In this document: positions 18,169-26,782 of the stretch, in pieces
Layout of the letters: each line of letters begins with the position of its first letter
Numbering within the stretch: position 1 is the first letter of the stretch
Assembly (NCBI GenBank): GCA_964621525.1
Contig: CAZUMS010000011.1
Location: forward strand, 1-64,000
DNA: 64,000 bases
Source of the DNA: CAZMGV01 sp964621525 [NCBI: uncultured bacterium]
GTDB taxonomy: Bacteria; JAGRBM01
Direction: 5' to 3'
Notes under the pieces: model-generated
Told to the model about the DNA's origin: nothing
Seen by the model: only the letters and a program-made list of their open reading frames with translations
Databases searched by the model: none
Translations under genes and position numbers: made by a program

Positions 18169-19175
18169 AGCTGTCCCGCCGGGAATCGCTCCGGATTCTG
18201 GGAGTGGCAGGCGTGGCGGCCCTGGCCCGGCCGTACCGGCTGCTGGCAGTCTCCGATGCGTCGCTCATCGCCCGGGCGGCTCCGGTCATGGGGACGATCG
18301 CCGAAGTATTTGTCCGCCATCAGAACCGTGCAGCTGGCATTGCCGCCGTGGAAGCAGCGCTGGAGACGCTCCGGGCTGTGGACCGCAATCTGTCCCACTA
18401 CACTACGGAGAGCGACCTCGGCCGCCTTCATGGCGCAGCCGGTGAATGGACACCTGTATCTGGAGATTTCCTCGCCGTGTTCGGCCGGAGCCGTGAGCTC
18501 CACGATGCCAGTCGTGGCCGGTTCGATCCGTCCTGCGGAGCGCTGATCCGCCTCTGGAAGGACGCGGCGAAGACCGGCTGCGAGCCATCGGTTTCGGCGC
18601 TGAAGGAGGCCGCTTCCGGATTCGGTGGGATTGAAGTGGACGGAGCCAATCGCCGCGCCCGGCTGCTCGATTCACGCATCCGTCTCGATTTCGGTGCCAT
18701 CGGCAAGGGGTACGGAGCCGAACGGGCTGCAGAGACACTCCGCCAGCACGGAATCAGCAGCGGACTTGTGGCGGTAAGCGGCGATATCCGGGTGACGGGA
18801 AAGATGCCGGTGGAGGAAATTGCCATCCAGCATCCAGAAGCCCCGGACCGCTTCCTTGCGGCTATCTCTCTGGACGACGCGGCAGTCTCGACTTCAGGCG
18901 ACTACGAACAGGGTCTTGTGTTTGCGGGCCGCGCGAAATCCCACCTGGTCGATCCGTCGTCCAGGGCTCCGGTGGCTTTGCCGCCCCGGAGTGTCAGCGT
19001 CATTGCTCCGGCAGGTGCCCTCGCCGACGGAATTTCGAGTGCTGCGTTCATCCTCGGCGAGCAGGAGGGTTTCAGTTTCGCCGCTGCCCGGGGTGAAGTG
19101 CTGGTCGCAGGCCGGGAAACCGTGTCGGCAACGCCCGGTTTCCTGCGGCGGCTTGTTCGTGAGGTCAGCCTGTGA
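18165..19175 (+). CDS. apbE: FAD:protein FMN transferase (ApbE family)
   Basis: A 336-aa ApbE-type flavin transferase that splits FAD and links FMN to a threonine of an exported protein. The N-terminus SRRESLRILGVAGVAAL resembles a twin-arginine signal, placing the enzyme outside the cytoplasm. Conserved stretches are DFGAIGKGYGAERA, which binds the flavin, and VAVSGDIRVTG. It overlaps the FMN-binding protein upstream and the membrane protein downstream by four bases each, so substrate and enzyme are made together. Confidence 0.9.
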   Translation: MKLSRRESLRILGVAGVAALARPYRLLAVSDASLIARAAPVMGTIAEVFVRHQNRAAGIAAVEAALETLRAVDRNLSHYTTESDLGRLHGAAGEWTPVSGDFLAVFGRSRELHDASRGRFDPSCGALIRLWKDAAKTGCEPSVSALKEAASGFGGIEVDGANRRARLLDSRIRLDFGAIGKGYGAERAAETLRQHGISSGLVAVSGDIRVTGKMPVEEIAIQHPEAPDRFLAAISLDDAAVSTSGDYEQGLVFAGRAKSHLVDPSSRAPVALPPRSVSVIAPAGALADGISSAAFILGEQEGFSFAAARGEVLVAGRETVSATPGFLRRLVREVSL

Positions 19176-19711
19176 GCGGAAAACGTCCACCAGTCGTTCA
19201 CTACCGGCTTTCCCGGTCTTCACCGGCGATCAAGGTGCTGTCGACCGGCGCACTCCTGCTCACCCTTACCGGCATCGTCATCACCATATTCTTTGCCCTG
19301 AAGCAGAGCGGCCTCACGCCGGATGGCCTCACCGCCCACTACGCGGGAGGTGACGAACTGGCCGAGGGCACCTCGCTCTACTTCGCCATCGACTACGAGA
19401 CCCTGCTCCGCATCACGCATGTGCACTGTTTTGGCATGGGCATGCTGCTGTATATCTACGGCCACATGCTGACGCTCACGGCCTTCAGCGAGCGGTTCAA
19501 GGTGGCCGTGATCGGGTCAATGTTCGGCGGCCTGATCCTGTTCCTCGCGAGCTTGTGGCTGATCCGGTACGTCTCGACAGGGTTTGTCTGGCTGTTCCTT
19601 GCCAGCTTTGCCGTTTCGCTGGGTGCGCTCGGACTCACTGCCATTTGCGTGCTTCGCGAGATGTGGGGCCCTGAACGGGCAGCTCCCTACACGCCGCCTG
19701 TGGCCGAATAA
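19172..19711 (+). CDS. Four-helix membrane protein, possible redox partner
   Basis: A 179-aa protein with about four membrane helices, starting with a GTG that overlaps the apbE stop. I do not recognise the family. The second helix region reads ITHVHCFGMGMLLYIYGHM, with three histidines spaced so that they could bind heme or metal across the membrane. Given the flavoprotein genes upstream it could pass electrons through the membrane, as b-type cytochromes do. That is a guess from histidine placement. Confidence 0.6.
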   Translation: MSGKRPPVVHYRLSRSSPAIKVLSTGALLLTLTGIVITIFFALKQSGLTPDGLTAHYAGGDELAEGTSLYFAIDYETLLRITHVHCFGMGMLLYIYGHMLTLTAFSERFKVAVIGSMFGGLILFLASLWLIRYVSTGFVWLFLASFAVSLGALGLTAICVLREMWGPERAAPYTPPVAE

Positions 19712-19784
19712 TCGTTCCGGATGAAGCAGGTTTAATGGTTTAGGGGTTCCTGTCTCTACCCCGTTTTCACCTAGAATCCGCCCG

Positions 19785-20483
19785 ATGACTGTCGTCGAAA
19801 TGACCGGCGTGGAAAAAATCTGGCGGACGCCTGGGGGCGCTCCGGACGCGGCCGTACGTATTCGAAGCTTCCGGCTCGAAGCCGGAGAAGAACTGGCTGT
19901 CCGAGGTCAGAGCGGATCGGGCAAGACGACGTTTCTCAACCTCATTGCCGGTATCCTGAAGCCCGACTGCGGCACCATCCGGGTGGCTGGGGCCGAGCTG
20001 TCGGCGATGACGGAGGCCGGACGCGACCGCCATCGTGCACTCCATGTGGGATACGTCTTCCAGTCGTTCAATCTGCTGCAGGGATATACGGCGCTGGAAA
20101 ACGTCCTGCTCAGCATGAGATTCGGCCGGGGGATGGATGAAGGCGAGGCCCGCCGCCTGCTGGACCGGGTGGGGCTTTCGGGACGGCTAGGGCACCGGCC
20201 CGGCGAAATGTCGGCCGGTCAGCAGCAGCGTGTCGCTATTGCCAGGGCGCTCGCAAACCGCCCCGATATTGTGCTTGCGGATGAACCTACGGGCAATCTG
20301 GACGAAGAAAACTCGAAAGAAGCCCTCAGGCTTCTGCGGGAGGCCTGCCACGAATCGGGAGCCACCCTGCTGGTTGTCTCCCATGACAGCGCGGCGCTGG
20401 ACACCTTCTCCCGGACCGTGTCCTTCACGGAAATTGCCGGCGCCCGGACCGCTGGCCGTGAACCGGCAGAGGGCGGGCCGTGA
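19785..20483 (+). CDS. ABC transporter ATPase, LolD/MacB type
   Basis: A 232-aa ATPase. Walker A is GQSGSGKTTFLN, the Q-loop lies in GYVFQSFNLLQGYTA, the signature is EMSAGQQQRVAIARAL, Walker B is IVLADEPTGNLDE and the switch histidine is in VVSHD. This is the LolD/FtsE/MacB subgroup, which powers mechanical work on periplasmic substrates rather than transport through the permease. It overlaps the following permease gene by four bases. Confidence 0.92.
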   Translation: MTVVEMTGVEKIWRTPGGAPDAAVRIRSFRLEAGEELAVRGQSGSGKTTFLNLIAGILKPDCGTIRVAGAELSAMTEAGRDRHRALHVGYVFQSFNLLQGYTALENVLLSMRFGRGMDEGEARRLLDRVGLSGRLGHRPGEMSAGQQQRVAIARALANRPDIVLADEPTGNLDEENSKEALRLLREACHESGATLLVVSHDSAALDTFSRTVSFTEIAGARTAGREPAEGGP

Positions 20484-21718
20484 ACACGATCCTCCTTCTG
20501 GTCCGGCGCAGCCTCCGCCAGCATCTGGCAGCCACCGTCGTGACGGTGCTGTCCATCTCGCTTGCTTCCGGCCTTGCCATGTCGATCTGGACGCTCGAAG
20601 CCAGGAGCCGGGCTGCATTTACCGGTGGGGGCGCGGGTTTCGATGCCGTTCTCGGCGCGCGGGGCAGCCAGCTTCAGCTCGTTCTGAATTCTGTGTTTCA
20701 TCTGGAGACTTCTCCGGGGAATATCCCCTGGAGTCTGTACGATCAGGTGCGGCGCGATCCGCGCGTGGAACTGGCCGTGCCTTATGCTGTGGGGGACAAC
20801 TTCCGGGGATTCCGGATTGTCGGCACCACGGAAGACATCTTCAGCCGGGTGCCTGGGCGCCGGTTTTCGGATGGCATCCCGTTCGATCCCGGCCGTCAGG
20901 AGGCGGTGCTGGGAAGCACCGTGGCTGCAGCCACGGGACTAAACGTGGGAGATATTTTTCACCCGAGCCACGGCACGGTCGAGGGCGAGGGGCATGAGCA
21001 CAAAGACGAGTACACGGTGACAGGAATCCTCGCACCGTCGAATACCCCCGATGACCGGGCGATCTGGATCCCGATTGAGGGCATCTTTCGCATGTCCGGC
21101 CATGTGCTCCGGGGGAGCGGTTCGATGTACGAACCGGATCCGGACGAGGATATTGCAGACGAACACAAGGAAGTGAGCGCCGTGCTCCTCAGGCTGAAAG
21201 ATCCGGCGGCCGGGTTCGCCCTCGATCAGTCCATCAACAAAGACGGCCGGACCGCCACGCTCGCCTGGCCCGTGGGGCGGGTGATGGCGGAACTGTTCGA
21301 CAAGCTGGGGTGGGTCAATCGCGTGCTGAAGCTCGTCGCCGTGCTCGTGGCCGTTGTGGCGGGATGCGCCGTTGCCGCTTCGCTTTACGGTTCGCTTGAG
21401 GCCCGGCGACGGGAGTTTGCTATCCTGCGGGCGATCGGAGCTTCGAGGGCAACGGTCTTCGTTTCACTGGTGGCAGAATCGGCGAGTGTAGCGCTCCTTG
21501 GCAGCCTTGCGGGTTATGCCGTCTATCTGGCGATTCTGGGGATAACGGCAGGCATCGTCCGTTCGCAGACCGGCGTGGTGATCAGGCTGCTTGAGTTCCA
21601 TCCGTCGCTGGTGCTTGTGCCTTTCGGCATGACCCTGTTGGGCGGGCTGACCGGGCTGCTCCCGGCCTGGCGCGCTTATCGTACGGATGTGGCTTCGAAT
21701 CTCGGACCGGTGGTCTGA
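20480..21718 (+). CDS. FtsX/MacB-like permease with histidine-rich loop
   Basis: A 412-aa permease with one N-terminal helix, a periplasmic domain of about 250 residues and three C-terminal helices, the standard MacB/LolC layout. REFAILRAIGASRATVF is the coupling-helix motif. The periplasmic domain contains SHGTVEGEGHEHKDEY, a histidine- and acid-rich stretch suited to metal binding. Together with the downstream DUF3299 protein this resembles metal-linked ABC systems such as the zinc-regulated Zrg group, but the substrate is unproven. The start is a GTG overlapping the ATPase stop. Confidence 0.85.
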   Translation: MNTILLLVRRSLRQHLAATVVTVLSISLASGLAMSIWTLEARSRAAFTGGGAGFDAVLGARGSQLQLVLNSVFHLETSPGNIPWSLYDQVRRDPRVELAVPYAVGDNFRGFRIVGTTEDIFSRVPGRRFSDGIPFDPGRQEAVLGSTVAAATGLNVGDIFHPSHGTVEGEGHEHKDEYTVTGILAPSNTPDDRAIWIPIEGIFRMSGHVLRGSGSMYEPDPDEDIADEHKEVSAVLLRLKDPAAGFALDQSINKDGRTATLAWPVGRVMAELFDKLGWVNRVLKLVAVLVAVVAGCAVAASLYGSLEARRREFAILRAIGASRATVFVSLVAESASVALLGSLAGYAVYLAILGITAGIVRSQTGVVIRLLEFHPSLVLVPFGMTLLGGLTGLLPAWRAYRTDVASNLGPVV

Positions 21719-21763
21719 GGGCCTGTTCATCAGGCGGAGAGTAGTCAAAGCGAACGTCCGGCG

Positions 21764-22441
21764 ATGAAAGTAGACCCACTACCCACCCGGCCCCGGCCGC
21801 TGCTTCGCAGAGCAGTCAGGTTCGTTGCGGCAATGGCCCTGGTTCTCTGGGCGGGGGCCTCGATGAATCCTTCACTGGCGGAGCGTGCGGCTGAGGAAAC
21901 GCCGAGAACACCAGCAGTAAGGGGTCGGCCGTTCCGGACTCCGCAAAGTGCACCTGCTGCACCCGAAGGCCACCCAGTGACGAAGCAAAAAGGACCGAAA
22001 GAGATAGACGGCTATCTCTTCGCGCCGTTCGAATTCCTTGCGAGTTTCGACTACCGGCTGCCGGAGCCCGAACTTCCGGATTCGAAGCCAGTTAAACCGA
22101 AGCCGGCTCTGCCCGCTCCTTCGGTCATACCGCCGGAGATCCGCTCGCTCTCCGGAAAGAAAGTGGCGATCAAGGGGTTCATGATCCCGATCGAGGTGGA
22201 CAGCCAGGGAGTGTCCCGGTTCGCTCTGGTAAGGAACCAGATGGCCTGCTGCTATGGTGTCACCCCGCAACCCAACGAATGGGTTTATGTGGTGATGAGC
22301 CGGGGGAAGAAGACCGAGACGATCATGGATCAGTTGATAACGGCATTTGGCACCCTAAGGGTTAGCGATACAATTACCGAAGGGGGAATTAACAGCCTCT
22401 ATCAGCTGGAATGCGAGCGGGTAAAGGGACCGATTGAATAA
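21764..22441 (+). CDS. Exported DUF3299 protein
   Basis: A 225-aa protein with an N-terminal hydrophobic segment and a proline-rich linker (about residues 45-120), followed by a DUF3299 domain. The domain hallmark FALVRNQMACCYGVTPQPNE is present, with its paired cysteines. It sits 45 bases after the permease gene and is the last member of the operon. DUF3299 proteins often accompany this type of ABC transporter. Their biochemical role is not established. Confidence 0.8.
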   Translation: MKVDPLPTRPRPLLRRAVRFVAAMALVLWAGASMNPSLAERAAEETPRTPAVRGRPFRTPQSAPAAPEGHPVTKQKGPKEIDGYLFAPFEFLASFDYRLPEPELPDSKPVKPKPALPAPSVIPPEIRSLSGKKVAIKGFMIPIEVDSQGVSRFALVRNQMACCYGVTPQPNEWVYVVMSRGKKTETIMDQLITAFGTLRVSDTITEGGINSLYQLECERVKGPIE

Positions 22442-22617
22442 GGCCCATCAGGGTCTAAATTGCTGGAACCATAAGAAAACTAAACTTGTACACCGGGCTC
22501 GGGACACATGAATTTGGTTGACGCGTCGCGACGGAATTCAGTAGCCTTGTGACTGTAACGGGCGCGTTCGTAATTTGGTCAAGCGCCCGGCCGGAGGCCG
22601 GCCTTCAGCTGGTTACC

Positions 22618-23037
22618 ATGGATAATAACACGCAACCGAGCAGGATTCTCATCGTCGAAGACAACCCGATGATGCGTACCTTTTACCAGATCGCGTTCAA
22701 GAACTATCCGGCCGAGCTGATCTTCGCCGCCGACGGGCAGAAGGGCTACGACCTTTCCCGCCAGGTGGAGCCCGCCATGATTATCATGGACATCAACCTG
22801 CCGGGGATGGACGGGCTCGTCGTGACCAAGCTGATCCGTTCAGACGCAAAACTCGCACAGGTCCCGATTCTCGCCGTCACGGCCCGGCATAAAGACGATC
22901 CGGCGCTCCGTTCACACCTATTCAACGATATCCTTTTCAAGCCTGTGAAGGTCGACGACCTGCGGAACGTGGTGTCCCGTTTTCTGCCCGATATCGGCGA
23001 TGAGGAAGAGCTCGAGGTCACTCCTCCGGCCCACTGA
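22618..23037 (+). CDS. Single-domain response regulator
   Basis: A 139-aa receiver, IVEDNPMMRTFYQ at the acidic pocket, phospho-acceptor in IIMDINLPGMDG, switch threonine in AVTARH and lysine in LFKPVKVDD. No output domain follows, only a short acidic tail. The ATG before MDNNTQPSR is preferred over an upstream start that adds unconserved residues, although the ribosome binding site is weak. A kinase partner is not adjacent. Confidence 0.82.
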   Translation: MDNNTQPSRILIVEDNPMMRTFYQIAFKNYPAELIFAADGQKGYDLSRQVEPAMIIMDINLPGMDGLVVTKLIRSDAKLAQVPILAVTARHKDDPALRSHLFNDILFKPVKVDDLRNVVSRFLPDIGDEEELEVTPPAH

Positions 23038-23052
23038 GAGTATTTCCCGCTG

Positions 23053-23535
23053 TCAGCGGCTGAACTCTTCGACCTGGATGACATGATCCAGGTTCGCGAT
23101 CCTGAGCCCGTCCCGTGAATTCAGATAAAAGAAACGCTCGCCCCGGTTGAGGAAATCGAGCGTGCGGTCTTTGTCCGGCGGCATGTTGATGATGACCTGT
23201 CCGCGCACCTTGATTCCCCCGGTGAGCGAGACAACGAGTCCGCGCCGGTCTCCAAAATCCGTTCCCGTGTCACTGTCGCTGGCGAGATCCGGTGCCGCCA
23301 GTTCGACCATCAGGATATGGGACTTGTTCAGCAGGGTGGTCTCGTTTTTCTCGGGGTTGAAGAACGGGATCATGGGTCCTTCTGCGTTCAGCACATCCTT
23401 CACCCGTTCATGCCCGTGATGGGCCGCCGATTCTGACGCAAGCCGGAACTCGCCTTTATAGGCGTGCCCGTCCGTCAGGCGGACGAGCACGGTCGCGGAC
23501 AGCTTGGGAACGATCAGATCCTGATTCTTGCCCAT
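23053..23535 (-). CDS. Conserved-looking hypothetical protein, 160 aa
   Basis: I do not recognise a family with confidence. The protein looks beta-rich, with a first strand set around VLVRLTDGHAYKGEF and a second around VVSLTGGIKVRGQV. These could be two copies of a small barrel that each begin with a 'function of gain or modification' glycine pattern. There is no signal peptide. It lies 33 bases downstream of a Crp-type regulator on the same strand and may be cotranscribed with it. A signalling accessory role is possible. Confidence 0.6.
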   Translation of the reverse strand: MGKNQDLIVPKLSATVLVRLTDGHAYKGEFRLASESAAHHGHERVKDVLNAEGPMIPFFNPEKNETTLLNKSHILMVELAAPDLASDSDTGTDFGDRRGLVVSLTGGIKVRGQVIINMPPDKDRTLDFLNRGERFFYLNSRDGLRIANLDHVIQVEEFSR

Positions 23536-23568
23536 GATTCGAGTTCCATCCTGGCGCCGGGAATTACC

Positions 23569-24399
23569 TCAGGCGCAGGCACGGTGGGCCGTGGCACGGA
23601 CCTGACGGCCTGCCGGTTTCAGGGTGAAGCGGGATTTGATCCCTTCGGAAGGTTCGGTGCCCGCGATCTCGAACAGGCGGTTCAGGTCGTGGATCACGAC
23701 CGTACCTTTGGGGGTGCTGATCCAGCCTTCTGCACGCCAGGAGGACAGCATGCGGATTCCGGTCTCGACGGCACAACCGACAAGGTCAGCCATCTCCTGA
23801 CAGGTGAAACTCTTGTCCGTCACCACGTTGCCGTTCACGTTACGGCCGTTCCACTCCACGAGACGGACCAGCACGCGGGCGATCCGGCGGTCGACGCCGA
23901 GGCCTGCCTGTACCTGCCAGTCGCTCGAGGACCGGAAGCGGCGCCCGAGTTCCTGAAGCAGGTTCCGCTGGAGTTCGGGATACTGGCCGGCGAGGGCGGA
24001 GAAGGTGCTTGCCGGGATAGCGATCAGTTCTGTCTGGTTGCCGGCGATGGCGGTGGTCGAGTGGACACCCATATCGGCGAACACCACGGCTCCGACCGTA
24101 TCGCCGGGGCGGAGAACATCGAACAGGACGCCGTGGCCGCCGGGCGTTTCACGGATGGTCCGCACCCATCCGGACTTCACAATGTAAAAGGCATTCGGCT
24201 GCTGTCCTTCGGTGAAGATCCGGTTCCCGCGGCGGAACGGAACTACGCGGGCGGTCTCGGCGAGCCGGGCGATGAGCGAACCCGGCAGGCTTTTCAGCAT
24301 CGGCACCGTCCGGAGAAAGTCCTCCGCGGCGGCGGTCTGGCTGAACCGTACCTGAGGAGCGAACTTGACCGGGGTGATTGTGGCGGTGGCGAGCTGCAT
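23569..24399 (-). CDS. Crp/Fnr-family transcription regulator
   Basis: A 276-aa regulator. The cyclic-nucleotide-binding-type beta roll spans about residues 30-150 (RGNRIFTEGQQPNAFYIVKS and LRPGDTVGA), followed by the long dimer helix and a helix-turn-helix around TCQEMADLVGCAVETGIRML. The expected cAMP-contact residues (RxS) are replaced, and there is no N-terminal cysteine cluster as in Fnr, so the ligand is unclear. GGGAGAAG before the ATG at 24399 sets the start, excluding a cysteine-rich upstream extension. Confidence 0.88.
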   Translation of the reverse strand: MQLATATITPVKFAPQVRFSQTAAAEDFLRTVPMLKSLPGSLIARLAETARVVPFRRGNRIFTEGQQPNAFYIVKSGWVRTIRETPGGHGVLFDVLRPGDTVGAVVFADMGVHSTTAIAGNQTELIAIPASTFSALAGQYPELQRNLLQELGRRFRSSSDWQVQAGLGVDRRIARVLVRLVEWNGRNVNGNVVTDKSFTCQEMADLVGCAVETGIRMLSSWRAEGWISTPKGTVVIHDLNRLFEIAGTEPSEGIKSRFTLKPAGRQVRATAHRACA

Positions 24400-24671
24400 G
24401 ATGACTTCTCCCTCTTCTTGCTGTCTGCGTATGGAAAACCGTTGGTGAGGGGGAGTAGAGCAACAGCCGGGCCAACATGGACACCAGCAGATGGTGACCA
24501 TGATCCAGGTCAGGATTTCCTTATGATTTCAGTCAGTTAAGCGGCCATGGTTTCTTGCTGCCGATCCGGGATCAAATGCCAGTGGTATCTGAAGCGGCTC
24601 TCCGGCGGGGACTTTTTCCCGGAGGCGGGGAATTCCCCCCACCAAGGCACAGGAAGCGGGCGGCTTGGCTG

Positions 24672-26027
24672 CTAATGGATGGCCGGAAGTTCCATTACAA
24701 ACCGGGCACCACGCCCCGGGGCATGGACAAGGCGCAGGTCTCCGCCGTGGTCGATGGCGACACGCCGGGCAACGGCCAGGCCGAGGCCTGTGCCCTGAGA
24801 TTTTGTCGTGACGAACGGCTTGAAGATTTCCGCCTGAAGGTGCGGAGGAACACCGGGCCCCGAGTCCTCGATCTCGATAATCCCGGAACCCGTCTCGCTG
24901 TTTCTTGCCCGGACCTCGATTTTCCCGGTGCCGTTCATCGCCTGCGCAGCGTTCAGCATGAGGTTCAGGATGACTTCCGACACCATGGCGGCATCGACGT
25001 TCAGCACAATATCATCGAGTTCCGGACAGATCTCGACCGACTTGAATGCGGGGTCGTTCGAAACCTGCCGCAGCACGCCGCCAATCAGATCTTTGGCGGG
25101 GATCCCGTTCCGGGCCGGCGTTCGCGGGCGTGCGAACACCAGCATGTCGCCGAGCCGCCGCGCCAGCGAATCGGCCCGGTTCACGATTTCATGGCAGACC
25201 TGCCGTTCCCGGCTGGCTTCCGGAAAGCGGGTGGCAAGCACCTGGAGCGCACCGGAGATGCCGGCAAGCGGATTTTTCACTTCATGTGCGACGATGGCGG
25301 CCATCTCTCCCAGCCGGGCGAGACTTTCCTTCTCGTTCAGTTTTTCCTCGGCCAGCTTGCGTTCGGTGATGTCGTGCCGGATGGCCATGAACTGGTAGAT
25401 TTCGCTCGTATCGCTCCGGAAAGGGATGATCGTGGTGTCGACCCAGTAGATTGAGCCATCCTTCGCCCGGTTGCAGATCTGCCCATGCCAGACTTTCCCG
25501 GACTGGATGGTTTCCCAGAGCTGCTGGAAAAAGGCCCCGGAGTGGCGGCCGGAATTGATGATCCGGTGGTCCTGCCCGAGCAGTTCTTCCCTCGAGTATT
25601 TCGAAATCCGGCAGAAGTTATCGTTGACGAAGGTGATTTTCCCGCGGGCATCGGTCGCGGCGACGATGGCCGCCTGGTTGAGGGCGAAGTTGAGGGCGGA
25701 CAGTTCGCGGCTGCTGGCGGCGAGCGCCTGCTCCGCCCGGCCCCGTTCTTCGCGTTCGGTCGCCAGTTCCAGTGTGGCTGCCTCGCTCCGGGCGCTCGCT
25801 TCTTTTTCTATCGTGGATACCGCCGAAAGCTGGCGGCGGGCGATCCAGTAGACGATGAAGATGGAGACCGCGGCGAATATCCAGCCGCGGTACAGGAAGA
25901 CTGCTTCCCTGAGCGCCGGGTCGGTAAACAAGAAAACCCGCGCCAGTTCTGTCAGCAGGATCCAGAGGAGGCTGACGACCGCATACGAGGCCGCGATTCT
26001 CCAGGCAGGAGCGAATTTCCCGTTCAT
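24672..26027 (-). CDS. PAS-domain sensor histidine kinase, NtrB-like
   Basis: A 451-aa kinase. Two membrane helices (about residues 8-32 and 40-62) precede a coiled coil and a PAS domain (about 110-235) ending with the PAC-type DITERK. The phospho-histidine is in AIVAHEVKNPLAGIS, and the ATPase has NLMLNAAQAM, EDSGPGVPP and GTGLGLAVA. GAGGAG before the ATG supports the start. It is divergent from a receiver gene and a sigma-54 activator (26204-28165), which are its likely partners, as in NtrB/NtrC-type pairs. Confidence 0.92.
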   Translation of the reverse strand: MNGKFAPAWRIAASYAVVSLLWILLTELARVFLFTDPALREAVFLYRGWIFAAVSIFIVYWIARRQLSAVSTIEKEASARSEAATLELATEREERGRAEQALAASSRELSALNFALNQAAIVAATDARGKITFVNDNFCRISKYSREELLGQDHRIINSGRHSGAFFQQLWETIQSGKVWHGQICNRAKDGSIYWVDTTIIPFRSDTSEIYQFMAIRHDITERKLAEEKLNEKESLARLGEMAAIVAHEVKNPLAGISGALQVLATRFPEASRERQVCHEIVNRADSLARRLGDMLVFARPRTPARNGIPAKDLIGGVLRQVSNDPAFKSVEICPELDDIVLNVDAAMVSEVILNLMLNAAQAMNGTGKIEVRARNSETGSGIIEIEDSGPGVPPHLQAEIFKPFVTTKSQGTGLGLAVARRVAIDHGGDLRLVHAPGRGARFVMELPAIH

Positions 26028-26203
26028 CGCCGGGTATTCTCCTCAGCTAGACGGGTGAATACTCCGGGAGCAGGTTCATTGTTTTTCATGGGAAGGGATG
26101 AGATATTGGCCCAGTCAGTGCAGTGGAGATGGGAGCAGTCCCGGATAGGCCTGTTCCAGCCGGGAAGTGGGGGATATTTCCCCCTGACTGCGGGAATTTC
26201 CCC

Positions 26204-26590
26204 ATGTTCGATCAAAAAACACTTCTTCTCATAGTCGACGACGAGATGCTGATCCGCTGGTCGCTGGCCGAGCGTCTCGTTCAAGAAGGCTACGAAGTGA
26301 TCGAAGCGGCCGACGGCCTCGCCGCCCGGAAGGAGTTCGCCAAGGGGCTGAACCGCCCGATGGTCATGCTTCTCGACATCAAGCTTCCTGATGCCGACGG
26401 TGTGGAGCTGCTTAAGGAGTTCCGGCGCCAGAAACCGGACTGCCGGGTCATCATGATTACCGCTCATGGTGCCGACGATCTGGCCACCGAAGCCCATCGC
26501 GAAGGCGCTTACGCCTTCTGCAACAAGCCCTTCAAGATCGAGGATATCGTCGGTCTCGTGAACAGGGCGAATATCGACGTTCCCCGCTAG
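26204..26590 (+). CDS. Single-domain response regulator related to the adjacent activator
   Basis: A 128-aa receiver with VDDEMLIRWSLAERL at the pocket, phospho-acceptor in MLLDIKLPDADG, switch threonine in MITAHG and lysine in CNKPFK. Its first helix nearly repeats that of the sigma-54 activator encoded next ([15 protein letters not shown]), so the two receivers are probably paralogues answering to one kinase. The ATG before MFDQK follows a GGGAATTTCCCC sequence. A GGGGGA-TATT-TCCCCC inverted repeat lies just upstream (26169-26184). Confidence 0.85.
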   Translation: MFDQKTLLLIVDDEMLIRWSLAERLVQEGYEVIEAADGLAARKEFAKGLNRPMVMLLDIKLPDADGVELLKEFRRQKPDCRVIMITAHGADDLATEAHREGAYAFCNKPFKIEDIVGLVNRANIDVPR

Positions 26591-26782
26591 GATAGCGGCC
26601 GTATTCACTGCACACCCCCTCCGGATTGCAGGCGGGACACTTCACGTCGACGCGAAACTTATATTAGTCTATTCTTATCGATGTTCTCCCGCAAGCGGAA
26701 TTTTCGGTTTTACGCAGGACCGGCGAAAGCTGCCGATGCGGATGTGTCCGGAGAAAGCGGCTAAAAGCCTGATCGCGTACGC

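Noticed and set aside
24400-24501. Cysteine-rich N-terminal extension of the Crp-type regulator as an Fnr-like cluster site
   Set aside because: The extension lies before the ATG with the good ribosome binding site (GGGAGAAG) and its cysteine spacing does not fit Fnr.
26169-26184. GGGGGA-TATT-TCCCCC inverted repeat as a specific operator
   Set aside because: It is short and near a second G/C run (GGGAATTTCCCC). Without other copies upstream of related genes it cannot be assigned to a regulator.
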